From Poa pratensis (lineage: Eukaryota > Streptophyta > Magnoliopsida > Poales > Poaceae): a stretch of DNA of 64,000 nt. Every line of letters begins with the position of its first letter. Position 1 is the first letter of the stretch. A program made the translations under genes and the position numbers. The DNA lies in contig CAMZMU010000059.1 of the NCBI GenBank assembly GCA_947311845.1, forward strand, positions 38,739,226 to 38,803,225, written 5' to 3'. This document shows, in pieces, positions 48,546-58,900 of this stretch. The notes below the pieces were generated by a model, which did no database searches, was not told where the DNA came from, and saw only the letters and a list, made by a program, of their open reading frames with translations.

Positions 48546-49897
48546 CGCCTCCTCCCGGACCCGACGGCGCGAGAGCGTAGGTCTCTCTCTCCCACATCAG
48601 GACGGCAAGGCACAGGAGCACAACCACTTCTCCCATGTCTCCTGTCTCTGCCGTGACGTCCTCGCCATGGATGTCGAGGTAGAGATTGTCATGGATGGCA
48701 AGCTCCCCACACATAATTGGATCTAGTGAAGAAGATGACCACGAGTAGATTTTTGTCGGGCTTACCCGATCTGGCTGCAACGCGCCTCTAGGGAGGTGAA
48801 ATCGTGGTTTGGCGAGCCCGAATCGGCGATGGGCGGGTGCCTCCAACCTCCATTGTTGATGGTTCGAGGTTAGTCAAAATCGAGATATACAGATGTTGCA
48901 TAGGATGTTTCAACATGCTACAAACACATATGCTTTTAGCTACACGAGTGTGTTGAAAATGTAGCAAACCGTGACATGCTCTTTCACGTTTTCCTGCAAA
49001 TAAATTGGGATTTGTGGCACATCTTGTTGGTTTTTGCTACATGACTGTGTTTAAAGTGATACATTCATTTTGCTACACGTCGCAAGTTTTACGGATCTGA
49101 TTTTTTTTGCTACACACAGTGGTACATGCGACACAAAAAATGTTGCGTTTGACTTTTTTTGCTATATTTATCAAACACAGCATTTTTTGAATTTTCTTTG
49201 CTACATGCGATGTTTCATACACAGATACAAAGTGCTATACGTGAAACGTTTTTGCTACATAGATCGGACACGCGAGATTGTTTTACTTAAGTAGATCGGA
49301 CGGCTCCGGAGGTGGCTGTAGCTGGGCTTGGCTACAGCCGACTGACGCCTAGCGTTTGCCTTTTTTTTTACTAGTAAAAAGACAACGTAATTGATTAGGT
49401 GCAATTAGCAGCCTGGTGGGAAACATCCTTTAAGGCTTTAACTGGATTTATCTAAGACGAGCTTGGATTGGATGTTGAAACAAACAAACAAACAAACAAA
49501 TAATCTTCTGAAATTGTAGCAAAGTTGTTTACATGATCAGTTTTTATAGAATATTGCTTCTGTAGAAAAAAACATGTATTTTTTCGGTCAATCCAAAAAG
49601 GCCATGGCGAGAGATAGCCTCCGCTGACTAGTAGCAATGCAATAGCAGCCTGGTGCATATTGATCGATCAAAAGCATCTCGATCGATCTTATTTAAATCG
49701 AGCGTATCAATCCGGTTTCCTTTTCATACCGTTATTGACCACCGATTGAAGAAGTCGCGTAAGCTATTAATTTTCCTCCGAAAATCGCTCGGAAATTTCA
49801 TCCGAAACAGCAATTTCGCGTACTATAATGTCGTGGAGAAATGTAAACATTCAAACTATTTGTTTACGGTTCTCATTATTCGCCCACCTCCCCGTAC

Positions 49898-49907
49898 TAT
49901 ATATACA
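49898..49907 (+). promoter_or_regulatory. TATA box of the Ca2+-ATPase gene
   Basis: CTATATATAC lies about 85 bp upstream of the ATG at 49990, followed by a CT-rich, then purine-rich leader. Confidence 0.65.
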
Positions 49908-49989
49908 CTCCTTCGATGGCTGCGTTCCATTTTCTGCTGACGAAAGCGAGGAGGTAGAGACAGAGCAAGCGGCGACGGAGGAGGCAGGC

Positions 49990-52900
49990 ATGGAGGGAGG
50001 GAGCAGCAGCTGGAGCATGGACGGCTATCTGAACGAGCACTTCCACATCCCCACCAAGAACCCGCCGAGCGAGGCCCGGCTCCGGTGGCGCCGCGCCGTA
50101 GGCCGCATCGTCCTCAACCACCGCCGCCGCTTCCGCGAGTTCTCCGCCCTCCGCACCCTCGACGACGCCCAGCGCCGCAAGATCCTGGTACGCTAGCTCC
50201 TTCACACTGCATATCCCCACGATGCCATCCACGGCGTTAGATCGAGCCCGTAGAACAAACAGTTCGCGCCGGCCGTAGCCCTCGCTGAAGCTTACCTAGT
50301 TTAGCCTCTTCCGATTTCCGAACATGGTTTTTTCGAAGTTTTTCGTGGTTTCTGAAAGCGCCAGGAAACTTCATACTACGGATTGAGTAGCCTAGTGATG
50401 TGAACGGATGTGCGCGTTGGTGGACGTGAGGGCACGACAGCGATATGTGTCTCGGTCTCACGGTGGAAATATTCCCCAACCATGATCATGTCAATTCTTC
50501 TCGGTTCTTGCATTGCACGTCTCGCCTTCCTTCCTCCCATTCTTCTGGTCCAAGGCGTGTGTGCCCGCACCGTCCGGCTTAACTTGCAAGACCAGTTCCA
50601 GAAGAAAAAACATGGTCGATCGCTAAGAGTAGTTGGAGTATACTGCTCTCTCCGTTCCAGTTTAATTGACTCACATATATCTAGATATGGATGTACGTAC
50701 CTAACACTAAAACGTGTCTAGATGCATCCATATGTAGATATATGTGAGTCAATTAAAATGGAACGGAGAGAGTAGAATTCTAGTTGAAATCGTACAACCA
50801 TATGGTAGTATACTAGTATAACAGTAGGTAACCGTAGGGTTGTACACACCTAATGTTTGTATTAGACATCGTGCAAGTCGTCAAACTGTATGATAAAACT
50901 GAAGTTCAAGTAACAACCCCCCCTCGGCCCTCGCCCTTTGAGCCCTTAATCCCTTGCTAACTATATGCTCTTTATCAAGCAGAGTTGCAGACCGTGGGGG
51001 CTACCTTGAGGAAAGCATAATAGGTGATGTTCGGCGATTTTATCTTAATTAGGAAAGTGCCAAGAAGAACAATGAAAACCATCATCTCATAGGGATATTT
51101 CGAGGCGTGTTTCAGGTGCTTCGGCTCCGCTAGTTGCACTTGCGTGTTGCAAGTTCATATGTCTAGTGAGCAGGAAAAACTCGATGGTTGGTTACACTAA
51201 TTACTAAGAAATGCTCTTCTCGGATGCGCACCTCCATGCCCTCCCCACCTTGTGCTGCGTTACTCATCTCTTCTACTTCGGGGGCATCATATGAATACTA
51301 GTCCTTTAACTTTGATTAAATCTAGAGCATTGGGGCAGGTAACTAACCCCCACAACTAGAGCGTGCAAGAAATGGCACCTAGGAGAGTTTCTGGAAAATA
51401 CACATGCATATTGCCATCATAAAGGAGGTAATATGGCGGGTTGATAAAATTGAGGAGAGTAGATAACTCTTGTGTGAGAAGAGGGCACTAAGGAAGACGC
51501 TTAAGCTTCTCCACCTCTCCTAGCGCTCATAGTGGACTAGACGATCTAGATTCGCGAGCGATGTCGATTGACCTAGATAGAATTGGCGATGCAAACTCAA
51601 AGACTTTCCATCTAAGGGGGAACAAGAGCCACCCCAAGAACTTCGTGTAGACACTATAAACAGTTGTGTGTTTGCCCATTACCAGAGAAGAGAAATAGCA
51701 CGAACTTCATAGACACTTGGAAGCCCACCTTGGATCTACAGCTACTAGGATCACTGACATCATGTGGGAAGATATTTGTTACCATCAGGATGACTAGTCG
51801 TCACTTGATGATGACCCTTTCAGTGAGGAAAAGATCAAAGTGGTTGCTTTCTCCATTTCATTTGTTAAGGCCCTTGGCCTCGACAAATGCATTGGATCCT
51901 TTTTCAAGTCTTGCTAGGAGATCATAAAGGATGACGTAGTGGTTGCAATTAACCGAGTATCTTACCTGTGTGCTGATTGTTTTATCCTATCAACTCGACA
52001 AATATTATTCTTTTGTCGAAGAAGGTGGATGTGACAGAATTGTGTGATTATAGACCGATTGGCCTTATCCCTGGAATGTCTAAGATCTTCTCGAAGTCAA
52101 TGGCAAACAGGCTAGGGCCCTTCCCCCTACCTTGATACCCAATATCCAAAGTGCATATGTGAAGAAAAAATGCATCCACGATGATTTTTGATAGGCTCTA
52201 GACATCGTAAAAGTGATTCAACCAATACTCCATGGATACCATCCCAAATTCAAGGCTAACAATATTTGGTGTGTCTGGGTGAAGCTAGGTGCAAGATCTT
52301 TTCCTAGCTCGTCCATCACAACAAAATTCTCACTACAGAGCTCCAACCGTTGCATGGATGACTTTGTCATGTTTGATGCACTAGTCGATGCAACCCTGAA
52401 CTGATGAAAAGGGCTAGTGTAATCCGCATATACTGTAAGACCCCTCTCATGTGTGACTCGGAGAGGCCAACACATGCAAACAAATATCAAGGCCTATACG
52501 TGAACTCAGAGGTATGACTCACGAGGTATATACGTGGACTCAGAGGTATGACTTAAGAGATTATACGTGGACGCAATGGGATACAAGCAATTTTTTTAAG
52601 AGTGAAACGCACCAGAAGTCACGAAGTTGCGCGAAAAGAAATGATTGGTCACCAAGTTGGAAAAGCTCAAATCTGGGTCACGAAGTTGTGGATTAGTCAA
52701 TCTTTGGTCATTCCGTCACGGTTTCCTAACGCTGCTGGTAGTTTTTTTTGCAAATACCTCCTTTAGCTTTTAGTTCTTCTAGTTGCTAGTCCTTTATCTC
52801 AATTTTTTTTGCAAATTGATCCCTGTTAGCAGGTGAGGCCATTCTCCGACCCTCTCTCCCCAAATCGCCATGTCGTGTCGCCAGCTCGCCGCCCCCATGC

Positions 52901-55900
52901 TCGCCGCCGGTACAAGAAGATGGCGGCCGGAGGTGCGCCAGGACGCGCAGACAGGCCCCCGCTCCTCATGCACGAGGTGTCGGCATCCCCGCCTGCTCTC
53001 GGCTGAGGTGCGCTCGCGGCGTGCATCGTGGCACTGGCCGCGCTCCTGGTCGTGGCGCGCCCGCCGTGGTGGTGCGACCGCCCAGTGGTCCGACGTAGGC
53101 GGCAGTGCGCTCTCTGGACGCTCGCCCATGAGCCGCGCGTGGCCGGCCGCCCATGCCCATGCCTACGGCTGGCCTGAGAAGCGGCCGTCGCTGACGGGGA
53201 GCAGGAGGCTGGGGGAGCAGAGGCGGCGATCGCTGAAGCCCAACGGGATGAGCCTGAACCCGAACGCCACGGGGTGGGCTGGGCGGATGAGAGCTTCCTG
53301 CATGGCGGCGGCGGCTCCCTTGGCCTTGGATCCACCCTCCGTGAATCAACTGGTCCCTGCAGCCAAAATCGATCGAAACGTCAGGAAAAAATCCGAACTC
53401 TACTACCATCACCACCACCCACGAACGCATGAACCAAGCAGAGTCGCGCGTGCGTCACCATCTCGCATACACACCAACAGTGGCCTGATCCACCAGCGCG
53501 GGCGTAGAACAACACGGTGAACATGGAGCTACGGGCGCGGACGAGCTCCGGCCTTGCACGGGCACGGGTGGCAGGCCACGCGCGCCAGGGGCGCGGCAGG
53601 TGGTCGGGGCGGCCGGCAGCGGCCAGGGACGCAGCTCCAGGTGCGGGGTCGGGCGGCCAGGGAGGTTTGGGCGGCGAGGTCAGGGCGGCCGACGGCGAGA
53701 GGGGCGGCCGGCCGACGCGCTCGGTGGCTTTGAGCACCGTCCCTGCTCGCGGCGCCTAGTTCGGGTAAATCGAGCTGAAGCCATCGCCGGCAAAACTTAT
53801 GGGCAAAAATAAATATCGAAATGGCCTAACAATTAGAAAATACAAAAGTTTAAGGTGTTTTTTGTAAAAAACAAAATGCCACGTCAGCAACTTAACGTTC
53901 GTCTTGACGGAATGACCAAAGATTGACTAATCCACAACTTCGTGACCTAGATTTGAGCTTTTCCAACTTGGTGACTAATCCTTCCTTTTCGCGCAACTTC
54001 ATGATCTCTGGTGCGTTTCACTTTTTTTTTAATTAACCACGAAAGCCAAGACTCGAACTCGAGTCTTTAGACTATGACTAGAGGAATAACCGCGGCCTCC
54101 GCCGCGCCCGTGGGCTCAAATTTTGAATTTTTGAATTGTAAAATTGGTGAAATTCAAAAATTATCCACATTGTCCGCATTTCGAAAGTTATCCAGTCGTT
54201 GAATAGTTTGACGCATTTGAATTCCTTTTGACGTCTACGAAGTACGTAAATTTGATATTTAAATTTTGGTCCTGGGTATTTATTTTTATGTGACCCCGTT
54301 GACACATTTGTCATTTTTTTTCTGTGAACATGTTCAAAATTGTTGTTTTGCATTATTTAGAATTATTTCAAAATCATATGGATAGGTTGGACTATTTTCC
54401 CAAAAAAAAGGCGACATTTTTTTAAATTGTTGGTTTGCATTATTGACAATTATTTCAAAATCATATTTAGAATTATTTACAATTATTTCAAAAAAATGTG
54501 GGCATTTTTTGTTTGGACTATTTTTATTTTTTAGTTTGGACTATTTTTTTGTGGGCATTTTTTGTTTGGACTATTTTTTATTTTTTAGTTTGTACTATTT
54601 TTTCAAATTTAAATTTTGGTCGTGCGTATTTATTTTTATGTGACCCCGTTGACACATTTGTCATTTTTTTGTATGAACATGTTCAAAATTGTTGTTTTGC
54701 ATTATTTAGAATTATTTCAAAATCATATGGATAGGTTGGACTATTTTCCCAAAAAAAAGGCGACATTTTTTTTAAATTGTTGGTTTTAAATTATTTACAA
54801 TTATTTCAAAATCATATTTAGAATCATTTACAATTATTTCAGAAAATTGTGGACATTTTTTGTTTGGACTATTTTTTTTTAGTTTGGACTTTTTTTTTGT
54901 GGACATTTTTTGTTTGGACTATTTTTTATTTTTTAGTTTGGAAAATGTGGACATTTTTTGTTTGGACTATTTTTTATTTCTTAGTTTGGACTGTTTTTTT
55001 TGTGGACATTTTTTGTTTGGACTATTTTTTATTTTTTAGTTTGGACTATATTTTTTAGTTTGGGCTATTTTTTGTTAAAAAAAATTGGGAGAAATCTGAA
55101 AGGGTGGGCCCACTGTGACGTCGTGCTGACGTCACAGTGGCCAACCCTAGCCACATCGCCGGCGGCGGCGCCGAGGTCGCCGGCGGCGCGTTGCCGCGTT
55201 CTGGGACGCGCGCGCGTGCGCGTTCGACGCGCAACGACGCGGGGAGGCCGGGGGCGGCGGCGCCGCCCCGTTTTGGTCGCCGTGGCGTCGCCGGAGGCGC
55301 GCAGAACGCGGCGGAGAGCCGCGCGGCGGTGGCGGCCATTCCGGCGAGCTCGCGGCCTCCCGGGATGCAATCCGCGACGAGGAGGGAGCTGGCGCGGCGG
55401 CGAAGCTCATAGAAGCCGTGGATTTGGCCCGGAAGGCGCGTAGGGGCGGCGCTCCGCGGCGGCGATGGCGGCGACCGCAGCGTCGCGCGGGGGAGCGGAG
55501 AGCTCGCTGGCTATTTTGCAGATAAGGGCCTGGATTTGCGAAAAATTGCAGATAGGTCCTCCCGCCATGGAATGTATGCAAATATCCTTAAATTGGAGGT
55601 TTTTTTTGCAAAATCGCGCGGTGACCGGGTGGGCGACCGGCTGGCCACCGGGTTCACCGGCCGGTGACCGGGCGACGTGGCGAACGCTGATTGGAGGAAA
55701 ATCGCTTGCTACAGTGTTTCGCGCTGGGAGCCTGGCGTGGCCGTTTTCTGGCCGTTGATCGCGCGGATCGGACGGTCCTGGTTCACCGGCGACGTGGACG
55801 GCCTGAAACGCAGCGGATTGTGCCAGCCTTTATATATAGTAGAATTACATGACTCGCTCTCTTCCGGTTGCAGCTTTGGTGCCCTAATTTGAGGGAGAGT

Positions 55901-58900
55901 CCAGCATCGAGGGCAGTAGTCCGCATGTGGACCTCTATGGTTTCTTGGCACATTCCACTTAAATCTCAGCATAGCTTGTACGTACGTCTTGGAAATGTTT
56001 TGTTCTCTTCTTAATGATTAGGTGGTGCTCTTACCAAGATTCCTGAAATGCTTCCTCCGTTCAGACCTCGTAGTCTCCTCCCAGTTTTCAAATAGTTCGG
56101 GAATCTAAGACTTCTCTCCTTAATTGTCTTTAATTTCCATGAGTATTTCATGTTGTTTTCTCTCTTTTCTCACTCTCCCCAGTCGATGCGGTTTTTTTCT
56201 CCCAGTGTGCCCCTCTTTTCTCTCTTTTCTCCAATGCGTGTGGTTTTCTCTCCCAACTATTAATGCATGCAGGATAAATTCGGCTCTTTGGCGTCTTCCA
56301 ATGCATGTGTTAGTACGTTATTATAGGAGTTACAAAAACTTAACAGACAACTAACTCAATGCATTGTATTTTAAGTGTTGTCTCTAATTAAGGGAGGTTG
56401 CATTGGGGTCATGCTTGCCCATGATTGGGTAGTAACTTTTTTTTACGATGTACACGTGCAAGAGTTGTATGTTAGCTAAGTTACAACCTTACCCTATTTA
56501 TTTATTAGCTATTTATCTATGATACCGTGTTAAGAGACAAGCATTGAGAGATGCCTTAGGCCTTGGATACCGGAACAGAGCAACTACCTCTGATGCAATG
56601 CCCTGGTAATTTAGGGGTGGATATATTTGTTACTGAAATCAAATTCCACGAAAAGTACTCCATATTTGACCCAAGTCAACATGTTTTTGTGTCTTAATTA
56701 GTTATGCTCATTTTTATTTTCCAGGGAAAAGTTCAGGTTGTAATTAACGTGCACAGGGCGGCACTGCATTTTATAAATGGTGTGTCTCGTCTCGTCAACT
56801 GATGGTGGAGTAGATACATGGCTTTATGATCTTTTCATAACTATCCTGTCAAATCTCAGTTGTTATCATTCATCTATGCAGGGGTAAAGCAGTACCACTT
56901 AACAGATGAGCTTATCGAGGAAGGATTTGGCATCAGCCCAGATGAATTGGCAGAAATTACTGGAATGGAGGAAGATTCTACACTCTTGAAGATGCACGGT
57001 GGAGCCAATGGAATATCTAAGAAAATCAGAGCCTCTTTGGAAGATGGTGTCAAGGAAACCGAAATAACAACCAGGAAGAAGTTGTATGGTACTAACAAGC
57101 ACGCCGAGAAGCCCCCTAGAAGCTTCTGGATGTTTGTGTGGGACGCATTACATGACCTGACTCTGATTATTCTGGTGGTGTGTTCTCTGGTTTCTCTAGT
57201 GGTTGGCCTAGCAACCGAGGGGTGGCCAAAGGGTATGTATGATGGCCTTGGCATAACACTGAGCATTTTATTGGTGGTACTAGTTACTGCATCCAGTGAT
57301 TACAAGCAGTCAAGGAAGTTCATGGAACTGGACCAAGAAAAGCAGAAGATATATATCCCTGTCACTAGAGAAAAGAAAACCAAGAAGGTTTTGATTCATG
57401 ACTTGGTGGTCGGTGACATCTTGCATCTTTCGATAGGTGATGTGATTCCTGCAGATGGCTTGTTTATATCTGGTTATAGCCTACTGATAGATGAATCTAG
57501 CTTGTCAGGTGAGAGCGAGCCAATTCAGGTCTCTGAAGAAAAACCATTTCTCCATGCTGGGAGTAAAGTGGTAGATGGGACAGCTAAGATGCTCGTCACT
57601 TCTGTTGGTTCGCGTACCGAATGGGGGAAAATCATGGCTACTGTTAACGAAGATGGAGTTCATGAAACTCCTTTGCAAGTTAAGCTCAATGGCGTGGCTA
57701 CAATCATAGGGCAGATTGGACTTGTCTTTGCTATTCTGACATTTGTAGTTCTCCTAGCAAGGTTCTTGGTCGACAAGCAAATGCATGTTGGTTTGATGAA
57801 TTGGTCGGCGGATGATGCATTGATAATAGTCAACTATTTTGCTATTGCAGTGACCATCGTTGTCGTTGCAGTCCCCGAAGGCCTCCCGTTGGCTGTGACT
57901 CTTAGTCTAGCATTTGCAATGAAGAAGTTGATGAATGACAAAGCACTAGTCAGGCATCTTGCAGCATGTGAAACCATGGGCTCAGCCAGTTGTATTTGCA
58001 CCGATAAGACGGGAACTTTGACAACAAACCACATGATCGTCGATAAGGTTTGGATCAGTGATGTATCCAAGTCGGTCAATGGTGCTGCAAACATCACTGG
58101 GCTAAAATCTGTAATTTCTGAAAGAGTTATGGCAATACTTACACAAGGCATATTTGTGAACACTGGATCTGAGGTGGTTAAGGGAGATGATGGCAAAAGA
58201 ACCATCATGGGCACACCAACTGAAGCAGCATTGTTGGAGTTTGGCTTGAGCTTGGAAGGCGACCGATATGTTGAACACGATAAGCTCAGGAGAGTAAGAG
58301 TAGAGCCTTTCAATTCAGTCAAAAAAAGATGTCTGTGATGATACAGTTACCAGACGGAGGTATCCGATCCTACTGCAAAGGTGCATCAGAAATTATCCTA
58401 GGGCACTGTGATACTGTCCTCGACGGTGAAGGAAACATAATGCCACTATCAGAAAAGCAGAAGGAAAATGCCTTGGATATAATCAACTCGTTTGCTTCCG
58501 AGGCATTGAGAACACTTTGCATCGCGTTTAAGGATCTGAACGAAATTTCTGACGAGGAACCTATACCGGACGATGGTTACACACTAATAGCACTTTTTGG
58601 TATAAAGGACCCAGTTCGTCCCGGTGTCAGGGATGCGGTAATGACCTGCATGGCTGCTGGTATTACGGTAAGGATGGTCACGGGAGACAACATCAACACT
58701 GCTAAAGCTATTGCCAAGGAATGTGGAATATTAACCGAGGATGGGATAGCGATAGAAGGACGAGAGCTCACGATAAGAGCGCAGATGAACTGAGGGAGCT
58801 CCTTCCTAAAATTCAGGTTTACATTTACTTGTTTACTTTTTGATAATTGCGGTATGGATGCAAAGTTGAAATGTTAACTAAATCTACTGCCCAAGTTCAG

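Larger units (their letters stand above)
44360..49380. mobile_element. MULE-like element, host of the nested LTR retrotransposon
   Basis: GACAACGTA is repeated exactly outside both ends (44351-44359 and 49381-49389), extended to AAAGACAACGTA. Internal ends are inverted: CAGCCGGCTGTAGCTGG on the left and, in reverse complement, CAGTCGGCTGTAGCCAAG on the right. Without the nested element the body is about 1.1 kb: a GC-rich genic-looking part (44390-44618, 48551-48870), then an AT-rich part with repeated TTTGCTACA motifs (48900-49300). No transposase is present. Confidence 0.72.
54078..55843 (-). mobile_element. Helitron-like nonautonomous element in intron 1
   Basis: On the minus strand it begins TCTACTATATATAAAGG (55843 downward). 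It ends with a GC hairpin (GCGCGGCGGAGGCCGCGG), then TTATTCCTCTAG followed by host T: the 3' hairpin plus CTAG|T typical of Helitrons. The 5' side is preceded by AAT rather than a clean A. There are no TIRs and no TSD. The interior has an AT-rich array (54.1-55.07 kb), a GC-rich segment (55.14-55.50 kb, possibly captured exon) and a GACCGG-rich tail. Confidence 0.6.

Noticed and set aside
49990..50187. A short independent gene ending at 50194
   Set aside because: The peptide is the standard first exon of ACA pumps, ends at a GT donor at a codon boundary, and joins in phase to 56725.
54035..54070. tRNA or SINE B box (GAGTTCGAGTCTTGG on the minus strand)
   Set aside because: No matching A box or cloverleaf is visible, and the stretch is largely a short palindrome around ACTCGAACTCGAGT.
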